Shown piece by piece: positions 9,019-17,545 of a stretch of 50,010 nt of DNA; positions within the stretch are counted from its first letter, which is position 1, and every line of letters starts with the position of its first letter. Both the position numbers and the translations under genes were made by a program. Origin of the DNA: JAVBSC01 sp031547305 (lineage in GTDB: Bacteria; Desulfobacterota; Desulfovibrionia; Desulfovibrionales; Desulfovibrionaceae); the NCBI GenBank assembly GCA_031547305.1, contig JAVBSC010000049.1:1-50010 (forward strand), in the 5' to 3' direction. Under the pieces are notes generated by a model. That model saw only the letters and a program-made list of their open reading frames with translations. It did no database searches and had not been told where the DNA came from.

Positions 9019-9822
9019 CTACTTGCGCAAAGCCAGGTATTCATTGTACACTTCAGACCAGACATGATTTTTGATCTCCGTATAGCGCGGACTCAGCTTG
9101 GTCTCCTGCGTTCTTGGATAGGGAATGTCCACTTCAACCACCTCTTTGATGCGGCCGGGACGGGCGCTCATGATGACTACACGCTGCGAAAGAATCACCG
9201 CCTCGTCAACGTCGTGGGTGATGAAGAAACAGGTTTTGCGTTCCCGTTCCCAGGTTTGCAGCAGCTCTGACTGCAACTGCGTTCTTGTTTGCGCGTCCAG
9301 AGCCCCGAAGGGCTCATCCATGAGCAACAGTGAAGGGTTCATGGCATAGGCCCTGGCTATGGCCACCCGCTGCTTCATGCCGCCGGACAATTCCTTGGGG
9401 TAGGCGTCCTTGAAATCATCCAGAGCCACCATGTTGATGTAGTGGTCCGTAATCCGCTTTATTTCCGCGTTCCCCAGGCCCTTGAGCCGAAGACCGAACT
9501 CGACGTTCTTGCGTACCGTGAGCCATGGAAACAACGCGTATTGCTGGAACACCACGCCGCGCTCCGGCCCCGGCCTTTCCACTTTTACGCCATCGACGAT
9601 GATTTCGCCGGAGGTCGGCTTTTCCAGCCCGGCCATGATATTGAGAATGGTGGACTTGCCGCACCCGGACGGGCCGACGATGCAGACAAATTCGTTCTCG
9701 CGGATGCCGAGGCTGACGCCGTTGAGCGCGACCACCTCTCCCCGCGACGTGGCGAATATTTTTTTTACGTCGCGGACTTCCACCTTGAACCCGTCTAGGC
9801 GTTGCTGCGCGTTTCCTGCCAT
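9019..9822 (-). CDS. ABC transporter ATP-binding protein, NitT/TauT family
   Basis: 267 residues. Walker A is GPSGCGKST, the signature is LSGGMKQRVAIARA and Walker B is LLLMDEPFGALD, with the switch histidine in FITHDVDEA. The family (SsuB/TauB/NrtD-like) powers import of sulfonates, taurine or nitrate at the inner membrane. The gene start overlaps the end of the permease gene by 28 bases, indicating one transcript and coupled translation. Confidence 0.93.
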   Translation of the reverse strand: MAGNAQQRLDGFKVEVRDVKKIFATSRGEVVALNGVSLGIRENEFVCIVGPSGCGKSTILNIMAGLEKPTSGEIIVDGVKVERPGPERGVVFQQYALFPWLTVRKNVEFGLRLKGLGNAEIKRITDHYINMVALDDFKDAYPKELSGGMKQRVAIARAYAMNPSLLLMDEPFGALDAQTRTQLQSELLQTWERERKTCFFITHDVDEAVILSQRVVIMSARPGRIKEVVEVDIPYPRTQETKLSPRYTEIKNHVWSEVYNEYLALRK

Positions 9823-10559
9823 GCGGTCAGCCTCCTTTCAAGCAGAGTAATGCACTTGTCGAGCATTGTTCCCACAACGCCGATGATGATTATGCCCATC
9901 AGCACGATATCCATCTGGAAGTACATGCTCGCCTCCTGAATCATCTGCCCCAGGCCCACCTGCGCTCCGGTGAGCTCCGCGGCTATGAGCGTGGTGAGCG
10001 AGGACGCCAGGCCCAGACGCGCGCCGACCAGCACATAAGGAAGCGAGGCGGGAACAACCACCCGGAAGAAAATGTTAAGGTCGTTGGCCCCCAGAACCAG
10101 CGCGGCCTTGATCAGCGTGTTGTCCACGTTGCGAACGCCCTGGTAGATGTTGATGACCATGATCAGGAAAGAGCCGATAAAGATGACCGCTACCTTGGCC
10201 GACTCGCCCACGCCGAAGGCCACGATGATCAGGGTGATGTAGGAAATTGGCGGAATGCTTTTGACGAACTTGACCCAGGGTTCCAGAATGCGGCGTGCCG
10301 GCTCGTACCAGCCCATAAGGAAAGCCACGGGCAAAGAGCAGACTATGGCCAGCGAGAACCCGAGCAGCGACCTGTACAGGCTGGCCCAGATGTGGGTAAG
10401 CAATTTGCCGCTCTCCATCCCTTCGGCAAAGGCGTTCCAGACCTCAACCGGCGTGGCGAAGACGACATGCGCCGAAGAATGGGAAACAGAATACCACAGC
10501 GCGAATGCCGCGATCAGCGAAAGTGCGCTGTACATCAGGTTAATCGGATTTCTGCTCAC
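9795..10559 (-). CDS. ABC transporter permease, NitT/TauT (SsuC-like) family
   Basis: 254 residues with about six hydrophobic segments and the binding-protein-dependent permease loop (near LGANDLNIFFRVVVPASLPYVLVGARLGL). It forms the inner-membrane channel for the ATPase and the two binding proteins. The start is GTG at 10559, with a GGAGG site about 11 bases upstream. It is the first gene of the operon and faces the histidine kinase gene across a roughly 300-bp regulatory region. Confidence 0.92.
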   Translation of the reverse strand: MSRNPINLMYSALSLIAAFALWYSVSHSSAHVVFATPVEVWNAFAEGMESGKLLTHIWASLYRSLLGFSLAIVCSLPVAFLMGWYEPARRILEPWVKFVKSIPPISYITLIIVAFGVGESAKVAVIFIGSFLIMVINIYQGVRNVDNTLIKAALVLGANDLNIFFRVVVPASLPYVLVGARLGLASSLTTLIAAELTGAQVGLGQMIQEASMYFQMDIVLMGIIIIGVVGTMLDKCITLLERRLTAWQETRSNA

Positions 10560-10874
10560 GAGTTTTCCGTCCTCCGTATGTGGCCGGGTTCATGGAAAAA
10601 GTCCGGCCCCAGGGTTTCCAAAAAAAACGGCGGCTGAAACGGCGCGCAATAGGCGGAGGCGGCAAGTGAACGAAGGTATGCGCGAAGTGCCCGAACGCGC
10701 CGTGAACCAGAGGAATTACGTTTTACGCTTTCGTCAATGGTAACATACCGGCGGCAGGCGGGGCCAACAAGTGGCAAATTTTATTATACCCCAGCCAAGG
10801 TCCTTTCTTTTTCGGCTTCGGGTGATATAACCGCGCTGAAAGACCGGCGAAAGCTGGCTTTGCCTGGAGAGTGG

Positions 10875-12404
10875 ATGATCGTCGCCATTTTCATACTCAT
10901 ATCAGCATCCCTGGCCGTATTCATCTTTATCGGCCGCCAACGGGAAACCGTCTGGCTGGCCGGCATTTATACGGGATTCATACTCATCAACATCGGGTTG
11001 ATGCTGTATTACGCGAAGATGGGAGGGGTGAGCAGCAACGAGCAATTCCTGTTCTTCATTTTTCCGCAATTTCAGCGGTTTCTCCAGGATCTGCCCATCC
11101 CCCTGAACATAATTGCCGCCATAACCACTGTTGGGCAAAGCCTGTTTATTTATTTTACCCTTATTTTTTCTCTGGAAATAAGCGGCCTGCTTAACAGGAA
11201 ATGGCTGTTCGCGCCGGCCGCGGTATTGCCGGCCTTAAATTTAATCATCTGCAACGCTGATTTTCTTCTTACGCTTAATGAGCAAACCCGCGATACCATG
11301 CTTTACGTCAGTTATACTGGCATGTTCGGCTATTTCACCCTCTCCCTGGCCTTCATGCTGCGTGAATACTTTGGGCACACCATAGCCTGGGTAAAAAAAC
11401 AACTACGTTGGATCATTCTGTCCATCATCAATCTTATTGCGTACTATCTGATCTACTGCCAGCTCAACCCGCTCTACATAGTCTCGCAAAACGTCTATAC
11501 GGAGATGATTTTTGGATTTCCTCTACAGTACCGGCTAAGGCTGTCGTTCGACATGTGGATCGTCTCCATCGTAATTCTGCTGGCCATCTACATCCTCGGG
11601 GTCATATCGCTCTACAAATACACTAAAATAACCATTGACATGAAGAAGGAAAACCTTTCCCTTGAACGCCAGATCGACACGGCAAGCATGGGGGTGCGCG
11701 TGTTCATTCACGGCATAAAGAACCGGCTGCTTTCCGAAAAAATCATCCTGGAGCGCCTCAAACGCTCACGGGGCGCGCCGGGCGAGGACGAGGAACACTA
11801 CATTGGAGAGCTGGAAAAAATCAACGTCCAGATGACCGCGCACATCGACGCCCTGTACAATTCCTTCAAACTGAAAGCCATCAGCATGGTGCCGCACCGC
11901 GTCAGCCGTTTTGCCAGACCAATTCTGGACAAGTACCGGAACAGGTACCCGGAAATCCGGTTTGAACTGGTGATTGAAAAGGATTCGGCCTTCATGGCCG
12001 ATATGAAATACCTGGGCGAGGCGGTGGAGAACATTATGAAAAATGCGGTGGAGGCGATCCAGGCGCGCTGGAACGGCCCCGGCGGCGCCATTACCGTCAC
12101 GCTTAAGGCGAACAGCCGCTGGAGCGCCATTCGCGTGGACGACAACGGCGCGGGAATGAGCCGCGACAAGCTGGCGAAAATCTTCAAACCTTTCTTTACG
12201 GACAAAAAAACAGGCAGCAACTGGGGCATAGGGCTCAGCAGCGCCCAGCAGATCGTCAAACACCATTTCGGCAGAATTTACGCCGAAAGCCGGCCCGGTC
12301 AGGGAACGTTTTTTGTGGCGGCCTTTCCCCGCCTGCATCAGGATATTGAGGACGCGACGGATGAGGCAAATTCATTGTCAATGGAAAAGCCCTCCGGCGA
12401 TTGA
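10875..12404 (+). CDS. Sensor histidine kinase with seven-helix membrane domain
   Basis: About 509 residues. Seven hydrophobic segments fill the first 250 residues (first MIVAIFILISASLAVFIFIG, last near MWIVSIVILLAIYIL). The dimerisation region has H279 in FIHGIKNRL. The HATPase domain has an N box (EAVENIMKNAVEAI), G1 (DDNGAGMS) and G2 (NWGIGLSSAQQIV). No HAMP or PAS domain is seen, so sensing is probably through the membrane domain. The ATG at 10875 has GGAG 5 bases upstream; an in-frame ATG at 10737 would add 46 residues but lacks a ribosome site. It is divergent from the ABC/sulfatase operon whose last gene encodes a response regulator. Confidence 0.88.
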   Translation: MIVAIFILISASLAVFIFIGRQRETVWLAGIYTGFILINIGLMLYYAKMGGVSSNEQFLFFIFPQFQRFLQDLPIPLNIIAAITTVGQSLFIYFTLIFSLEISGLLNRKWLFAPAAVLPALNLIICNADFLLTLNEQTRDTMLYVSYTGMFGYFTLSLAFMLREYFGHTIAWVKKQLRWIILSIINLIAYYLIYCQLNPLYIVSQNVYTEMIFGFPLQYRLRLSFDMWIVSIVILLAIYILGVISLYKYTKITIDMKKENLSLERQIDTASMGVRVFIHGIKNRLLSEKIILERLKRSRGAPGEDEEHYIGELEKINVQMTAHIDALYNSFKLKAISMVPHRVSRFARPILDKYRNRYPEIRFELVIEKDSAFMADMKYLGEAVENIMKNAVEAIQARWNGPGGAITVTLKANSRWSAIRVDDNGAGMSRDKLAKIFKPFFTDKKTGSNWGIGLSSAQQIVKHHFGRIYAESRPGQGTFFVAAFPRLHQDIEDATDEANSLSMEKPSGD

Positions 12405-12428
12405 CCGAAAGGCCCCACTATTGAATTC

Positions 12429-12513
12429 TGGTGCGAGAGGGGGGACTTGAACCCCCATGCGCGAAGGCGCCGGATCCTAAATCCGGTGCGTCTACCAATT
12501 CCGCCACTCTCGC
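12429..12513 (-). tRNA. tRNA-Leu (anticodon UAG)
   Basis: The minus strand reads GCGAGAG, D arm, an anticodon stem CCGGA/TCCGG enclosing loop TTTAGGA (anticodon TAG), a long variable arm typical of Leu tRNAs, a T arm GGGGGTTCAAGTCCCCC, acceptor CTCTCGC, then an encoded ACCA. All stems pair. It is convergent with the histidine kinase gene. Confidence 0.96.
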
Positions 12514-12574
12514 GGGCCGCGAACGCGGGCGATGGTAAATAGCACCATTGTGGCGGGTTGGCAAGCGCGACCCG

Positions 12575-13564
12575 TTATTGATTCGCGGTGATTTCCTTGA
12601 ACTTTCCTATTGTTTCTTCCTTGGCCCCGGCCAGCTTTATGTAGTCCAGCCGGACGGAGCGCCTTACGGCGTCTTCCGCCCTGGGCAGGGGCGTGCCCCG
12701 CGGCAGCAGCATGCCCCGGCGCACCGGAAGGGTGCCTTCGCTTACAATTATGGACTGCCCTTCTTCGGAAAGCAGAAAATCCATAAACTTCCTGGCGGAC
12801 TCTTTGTTGGCGGAATCCTTAAAAATAGCCACCGGACTGGGGATGACCAGCATTTCATTAAAATAGGCCAAGCCTACCGGCGCGCCCTTGCGGATTTGAT
12901 CCAGCACAATGTAATCAACGCCCAGGCCGGCGGCCAAAGCGCCTGAGGCCACATCCTCCACCACCCGTCCGGAATCCGGAATGACTCGCAAGCCATTTCG
13001 CTTAAGCTGCCGGATAAAATCCCAGCCAAAGGCTTCGGACAGCAGGTGGACCCCCATGTAAGCGGTGCCCGACAAGGCCGGATCCGCGAAACCGAATCCG
13101 CCGGCATAGTCCGTGGTGAGCAGATCCGCCCAATGTTTAGGGGCTTCCTTTATTTTGTCCGTATTGTAGACCACCCCCAGAGTGCCCAGGCGGGCCGGAG
13201 TGAAGGAGCCGTCAAAATCCGTGAACGGCATGAAAATTTCGGCGAGTTCCGGGGACCAGTATTTTTCCAGCAGGCCCTGCTGCTTGAGGTTGTAAAAATC
13301 CGGCACTTCGCTGGTCCAGATGACGTCCGCCCTGATCGCGCCAGCCCGGCGTTCGGCGGCCACGGCCTCCATAAGGCGGCCGGCGCCGGAGGAACGGTAG
13401 TCCACGGCGATATCCGGGTGCTTTTTTACAAAACCGTCCCGGAGCTTGCTGATGAGCGACTCCTTCATGGACGTGTACACCAGCAGCTTCTGCGCGGCCA
13501 GGGCCGGACAGGCCAGACCGCAAACCAACGAGGCCGCCACAAGCAGCGCGCTTAACCTTTTCAC
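12575..13564 (-). CDS. Orphan ABC substrate-binding protein, Fe(III)/AfuA-type family
   Basis: 329 residues with a signal peptide (cleavage near CPALA-AQKLL). The mature start KLLVYTSMKESLISKL and later regions DVIWTSEVPDF, LGTLGVVYNTDKI and SPVAIFKDSANKESARKFMDFLLSEEGQ fit the extracellular solute-binding family that includes FbpA/AfuA iron-binding proteins. It acts in the periplasm. No permease or ATPase gene adjoins it. It sits 105 bp downstream of selD on the same strand. The ligand is unknown: iron is the family default, and related members bind 2-aminoethylphosphonate or sugar phosphates. Confidence 0.85.
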   Translation of the reverse strand: MKRLSALLVAASLVCGLACPALAAQKLLVYTSMKESLISKLRDGFVKKHPDIAVDYRSSGAGRLMEAVAAERRAGAIRADVIWTSEVPDFYNLKQQGLLEKYWSPELAEIFMPFTDFDGSFTPARLGTLGVVYNTDKIKEAPKHWADLLTTDYAGGFGFADPALSGTAYMGVHLLSEAFGWDFIRQLKRNGLRVIPDSGRVVEDVASGALAAGLGVDYIVLDQIRKGAPVGLAYFNEMLVIPSPVAIFKDSANKESARKFMDFLLSEEGQSIIVSEGTLPVRRGMLLPRGTPLPRAEDAVRRSVRLDYIKLAGAKEETIGKFKEITANQ

Positions 13565-13668
13565 CGGTTCCCCCTTGGCTCCGTGGGACAGGCTATGCTG
13601 AAAGCTCAGCCCGACCGGGCATACATATCAGGTTCCCCGTGCAACCACAAGCCGCGGCGTTTTCCGCA

Positions 13669-14721
13669 TCAGGGGACAATGCGCAGGCGCGCCGAAGGCT
13701 CCACGCATTCCACGACCTCCCCGACCGGCGCGGCCAAATCCCCGCCTTGCAAGAGCAGATCCACAGCCCGGCTGACCTGGTCCTTGGACACGGCCAGGAG
13801 CAGGCCGCCGGAAGTCTGGGCATCGAAAATAACGTCAACCAGCATGGGGTCCACGCCCGGTTCAACCAGGGTGAAGCACTCACGGTGCTTGCGATTGGAG
13901 TGGCTGCCCCCAGGCACAAGCCCGAAGCCGGCCAGTTCCAGAACCCCGGACATGAGCGGCAGGGCTGAAGCCCGGAGAACTATGCCTTTTTGCGAAGCTT
14001 CAGCCATTTCCAGGGCATGCCCGCCCAGGCCGAACCCGGTTATGTCCGTGGCCGCCGCCAGGCCCAGTTCCCGGATCACCCGGCCGGGGCCGGCGTTCAG
14101 GCGGGCGGCCTGGCGGCAAAGCTCCGCCTCCAGCGCGTCCGCGCCCTGCCAGTTCGCCTTGATGGCCGTGGCCAGAATCCCTGTGCCCAGGGCTTTAGTG
14201 AGAATTAGCGCGTCCCCGGTCCGCAGGCCGGAATTGCGGGCAAAGCGGCGCGGATCAACCAGCCCGGTCACGGACAGGCCGTACTTTATTTCCGCGTCCT
14301 CAATGCTGTGCCCGCCTGCCAGAACCGCCCCGGCCTCCATGACTTTTTCCGCCCCGCCCCGCAAAATCGCGCCGAGAATCTCCAAATCCAGGCTTTTGGC
14401 CGGAAAACAGACCAGATTCATGGCCGTCCACGGTTCGCCGCCCATGGCGTAGACGTCGGACAGCGCGTTGGCCGCGGCAATCTGGCCGAATATATAAGGA
14501 TCGTTGACTATGGGTGTGAAAAAATCCACGGTCTGGACCAGGGCCTTGCCCTCCGGCACCAGCACCACGGCCGCGTCCTCGTTGTGTTCTGTTCCGGCCA
14601 GAAGCCGCTGGCCGGCCCGTTTGTCCGCCGGCAAAGACTTGAGCGCCCGCTCCAGGTCCCCTGGAGCCATTTTGGCGGCTCACCCGGCAGCTTTGGTTTT
14701 ATCCACAAGAGTAACAGACAT
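13669..14721 (-). CDS. selD: Selenide, water dikinase SelD, itself a selenoprotein (Sec14 at UGA)
   Basis: SelD makes selenophosphate from selenide and ATP, the selenium donor for selenocysteine synthesis. A frame from the ATG at 14670 lacks the catalytic N-terminus. Extending upstream through an in-frame TGA at 14680-14682 to the ATG at 14721 gives MSVTLVDKTKAAG-U-AAKM, matching the SelD active-site motif with Sec14 in the usual Cys/Sec position and the catalytic lysine at 17. Total 350 residues. The rest is typical (QTVDFFTPIVNDPYIFGQIAAANALSDVYAMGG; AQTSGGLLLAV). An 8-bp hairpin starting 12 bases after the UGA fits a bacterial SECIS. The LysR gene ends 29 bp upstream, so co-transcription is likely. 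Confidence 0.93.
14649..14667 (-). promoter_or_regulatory. candidate SECIS hairpin in selD
   Basis: In mRNA sense, a perfect 8-bp stem (GCUCCAGG / CCUGGAGC) with loop GGA starts 12 bases after the UGA at 14682-14680. Position and size match bacterial SECIS elements, which bind SelB within about 40 bases downstream of the UGA. Confidence 0.75.
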
Positions 14722-14750
14722 AGCGTTCCCGCCTGAAAGCGATGCTTTGG

Positions 14751-15665
14751 TTATTTGTTCCGCAAATGCGCGGTCTGCTTGATCAGGTAATCCCAGAAGG
14801 CTGACGCGGCCGGGAAAAAATCCCGCCTGGCGTTCATGACCGCGAAAAAGCGCCTGCGTACGCTGAAGCCGCTTATCTTCAATTCCAGCAGTTCGCCCCT
14901 TTTCAGGTGCGCGTCCACGGCCAGGCGCGAGGTCACGCTGACCCCCAGCCCGGCCCGCACATACTGCACGGCGGCCTGGGTGCTGTCCACCCCGAGCACC
15001 ACGCGCAAAGTCCGTGGGTTGACGCCTTGCTTAAGCAAGGCGTCCTCAAAATGCCGCCTGGTGCCGGATTCCTCATCCCGGATAATCCAGGGCCAGGAAA
15101 CAGCTTCGCCAAGACCGCACTCCACAGCGTCCGGCAAAGCGGAAAAATCAGGAGACGCGATGACCGCCAGTTCATCGTCCGCCAGTGTTTCAAATTTAAG
15201 ATCCGGGTGTTCTTCCCTGGCCCCGACCACTCCCAGCATGAGCGAGCCGTCCAGAACCTTGCGGATGATCGTGCGGGACGGGCCCACGCTGAGCGACAGG
15301 CGCACCTGGGAATGCTCCTGGGCAAAAGCGGCCACCAGGCCGGGCAAAAGATGATTGGCCGGAATAGTGCTGCCGCCCAGCAGCAGATCTCCGGCCACTT
15401 CGTTGCGCAGGCGCCCTATTTCCGCCCTGGCCGCATCCAGTTCCGCAAAGGCCTGCCGCGCCCGGCGGTACAGAACCGTGCCGGCCGGGGTGGGCAGAAT
15501 CGTGCGGCCCAGGCGGTCCAGCAAGGACACGCCGGTTTCCTGTTCCAGGGCCTGCACGTGCGCGCTGATGGTGGGCTGGGAAAGAAAAAGCACCTCGCCG
15601 GCTCTGGAAAAACTGCGCTGTTCATAGACCCGGCAAAAGGCTTCCAATTTTCTTAAATCGAACAT
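14751..15665 (-). CDS. LysR-family transcriptional regulator, probably of selenium metabolism
   Basis: 304 residues. An N-terminal winged helix-turn-helix (MFDLRKLEAFCRVYEQRSFS, then SQPTISAHVQALE) precedes a LysR/CysB-type effector domain (about 90-295). The stop is 29 bp before the selD start on the same strand. LysR regulators next to selD are known in Desulfovibrio relatives and annotated as selenium-metabolism associated, so this role is likely here. The start codon is 1 base from the palindrome at 15667-15683 and no ribosome site is visible, so the mRNA may be leaderless. It is divergent from the metal ABC operon. Confidence 0.88.
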   Translation of the reverse strand: MFDLRKLEAFCRVYEQRSFSRAGEVLFLSQPTISAHVQALEQETGVSLLDRLGRTILPTPAGTVLYRRARQAFAELDAARAEIGRLRNEVAGDLLLGGSTIPANHLLPGLVAAFAQEHSQVRLSLSVGPSRTIIRKVLDGSLMLGVVGAREEHPDLKFETLADDELAVIASPDFSALPDAVECGLGEAVSWPWIIRDEESGTRRHFEDALLKQGVNPRTLRVVLGVDSTQAAVQYVRAGLGVSVTSRLAVDAHLKRGELLELKISGFSVRRRFFAVMNARRDFFPAASAFWDYLIKQTAHLRNK

Positions 15666-15666
15666 G

Positions 15667-15683
15667 TCTATAATTTATATAGA
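15667..15683. promoter_or_regulatory. palindrome touching the LysR start codon, candidate autoregulatory site
   Basis: TCTATA-ATTTA-TATAGA is a perfect 6-bp inverted repeat with a 5-base centre, directly abutting the LysR start. It occupies the place of the ribosome site and contains TATAAA/TATAGA-like -10 sequence. LysR regulators often bind AT-rich interrupted dyads at their own promoters. Confidence 0.45.
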
Positions 15684-15790
15684 TAGCATCAATTTGGCAA
15701 GAGGGATCCTGTCCAAGATTTTAGATACCGCTTGCTTTTAACTATTGTCGAGTAGTACACTCTCTACTCCAAAATTTTTGGCGCGATTAA

Positions 15791-15810
15791 TTTTGATATT
15801 GATTCTCAAG
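15791..15810. promoter_or_regulatory. possible Fur-family operator upstream of the metal ABC operon
   Basis: TTTTGATATTGATTCTCAAG resembles one half of a Fur-type box (11 of 19 consensus positions by eye) and contains the short dyad TTGA-TTC-TCAA. It is 27-46 bases before the ATG at 15837. A Fur or Zur site would be expected for a zinc/manganese importer. Confidence 0.3.
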
Positions 15811-15836
15811 TAAATTTGAAGCATAAAGGGTTGATT

Positions 15837-16703
15837 ATGAAAAACAACAGCATCATGATAATCTTTCTGGCCACCCTGCTGGCCTGCCCCGCCGCCGCCC
15901 TGGCCGCGGAGCCGCCGCTTAAGGTGCTGGTAAGCATTTTGCCGCAAAAATATTTTGTGGACCGCCTGGCCGGCGACCGGGCCGAAGTGACTGTATTGGT
16001 GCGGCCCGGCGTGGATCCGCACAGCTACGAGCCTTCCCCCAAGGTCATGCGCGAGGCGGCCGAAGCCCGGATTTACGTCATGTCCGGCCTGAACCTGGAA
16101 AAAGCCTGGTCCGGACGCATCCGGGCGCTTAATCCGGGCCTGGCCCTGGTTGAGCCGCGCCTTCCGGCGGAAGAGCCTGGAGAGTCCGGCCAGGAATTGC
16201 ACGGGCACGACGCGCATGCCTGGCTGTCTCCGTCCCTGGCGCGCGCCGGCCTGCCGGATATATGCGCGGCCCTGATCAAAGCCAGGCCGGAGGACGCCGC
16301 GCTGTTCAAGGCTAACCTGAAAAAGCTGGATGCGGAAATAGCCGGGATGGACACGGATATCAGAAAGATCTTCGCCGGCATTCCCGCGGAGAAACGCGAT
16401 TTCATCACTTTTCACCCGGCCTGGGGACTGTTCGCCAAGGATTACGGGCTCAGGGAAATATCCATTGAAACGGAAGGCAAGGAGCCAGGACCGCAGACTC
16501 TGGCGAAACTTGTTTCTTTTGCGCAAAAAGAAGGTATAAAGATCTTGTTTGTGGAGCCGCAGTTCCCCAAAAACGCGGCCACAGCAATTGCCGGAAGCGT
16601 TGGCGCGCGCCTGGAGACCGTGGATCCGCTGGCTTACGACTGGAGCGCCAATTTATTGCGTTGCGCCCGCCTGTTTGCTGAATCATTCACCAACAGGCGG
16701 TAA
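15837..16703 (+). CDS. Metal ABC transporter substrate-binding protein, ZnuA-like
   Basis: 288 residues from the ATG at 15837 (AAAGGG about 7 bases upstream). The signal peptide ends near AALAA. Cluster A-I metal ligands are visible as histidines in DPHSYEP, DAHAWLSP and FHPAWG, with an aspartate late in VDPLAYDW. The histidine-rich loop seen in many zinc-specific ZnuA proteins is short (HGHDAH). It captures zinc or manganese in the periplasm for the ATPase and permease encoded next. Zinc versus manganese cannot be settled from sequence. Confidence 0.9.
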   Translation: MKNNSIMIIFLATLLACPAAALAAEPPLKVLVSILPQKYFVDRLAGDRAEVTVLVRPGVDPHSYEPSPKVMREAAEARIYVMSGLNLEKAWSGRIRALNPGLALVEPRLPAEEPGESGQELHGHDAHAWLSPSLARAGLPDICAALIKARPEDAALFKANLKKLDAEIAGMDTDIRKIFAGIPAEKRDFITFHPAWGLFAKDYGLREISIETEGKEPGPQTLAKLVSFAQKEGIKILFVEPQFPKNAATAIAGSVGARLETVDPLAYDWSANLLRCARLFAESFTNRR

Positions 16704-16719
16704 AGGAATTCCTTATTTA

Positions 16720-17544
16720 ATGACCACTGAGCAGAAAAACCATCTCCCCGCTCTGGAACTGCGGGACGTAAGTTACGCCTACCACCCGGACAGCCAGGTG
16801 TTGGAAGGCGTGAGCATGACTGTGCGCAACGGGGACTTTCTGGCCGTGCTCGGCCCAAACGGCGGTGGCAAGACCACGCTGCTCAAGATCATGCTGGGCC
16901 TGCTCCGGCCGGACAAGGGCCAGGTTATGGTTTTTGGCCAAACGCCCCAGGCCAGCTGTCAGAACGTCGGCTATGTTCCGCAATTCGCCACCACCAACAG
17001 CGCTTTTCCCATCAGCGCCCTGGATCTGGTGCTTACCGGCGCGGCCAGGCGTTCCCGCCGGCACGGGGCTTTCTGGAAAACCGGACCGGCGGAGCGCGAC
17101 CAGGCCAGGCGGCTGCTCATGGAAGTGGGCCTGCCAAACGAACAGAACAGGCCGTTCAACGCGCTTTCCGGCGGGCAGCGCCAGCGGGTTCTGGTGGCCA
17201 GGGCACTGATGGGGCGCGCCGCCCTGGCGGAAGACGAGCCTTTTTTGCTGTTGCTGGACGAACCCACCTCCAACATCGACCCCAAGGGCAAATTCTGCTT
17301 TTACGAATACCTGGGGGAATTGCGCGGCAAGCTCAGCATTGTCCTGGTCAGCCACGATCTTACGCTGGCTTCGCCGTTTTTCAGCGCCGTGGCCCTGGTC
17401 AACCGCACCCTGACCCTGGTGGATAAAATGCCGTCCGCCCAGGTTCTGGCCGAGCTTTTGGGCGCGCATGAACACGCCTGCCCGGTGGGGGATCTGCTCC
17501 AGCACGCGGAACAGTTTTCCCCGGACGAGAACAGGCTGGTTTAA
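16720..17544 (+). CDS. Metal ABC transporter ATP-binding protein, ZnuC-like
   Basis: 274 residues from the ATG at 16720, 16 bases after the ZnuA-like stop, with AAGGAA about 12 bases upstream. Walker A is GPNGGGKTT, the signature LSGGQRQRVLVARAL and Walker B LLLLDEPTSNID; the switch histidine is in LVSHDLTL. It hydrolyses ATP at the inner membrane to drive metal uptake. An extended open frame beginning at 16549 is not supported because it would run inside the previous gene. Confidence 0.92.
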   Translation: MTTEQKNHLPALELRDVSYAYHPDSQVLEGVSMTVRNGDFLAVLGPNGGGKTTLLKIMLGLLRPDKGQVMVFGQTPQASCQNVGYVPQFATTNSAFPISALDLVLTGAARRSRRHGAFWKTGPAERDQARRLLMEVGLPNEQNRPFNALSGGQRQRVLVARALMGRAALAEDEPFLLLLDEPTSNIDPKGKFCFYEYLGELRGKLSIVLVSHDLTLASPFFSAVALVNRTLTLVDKMPSAQVLAELLGAHEHACPVGDLLQHAEQFSPDENRLV

Positions 17545-17545
17545 C

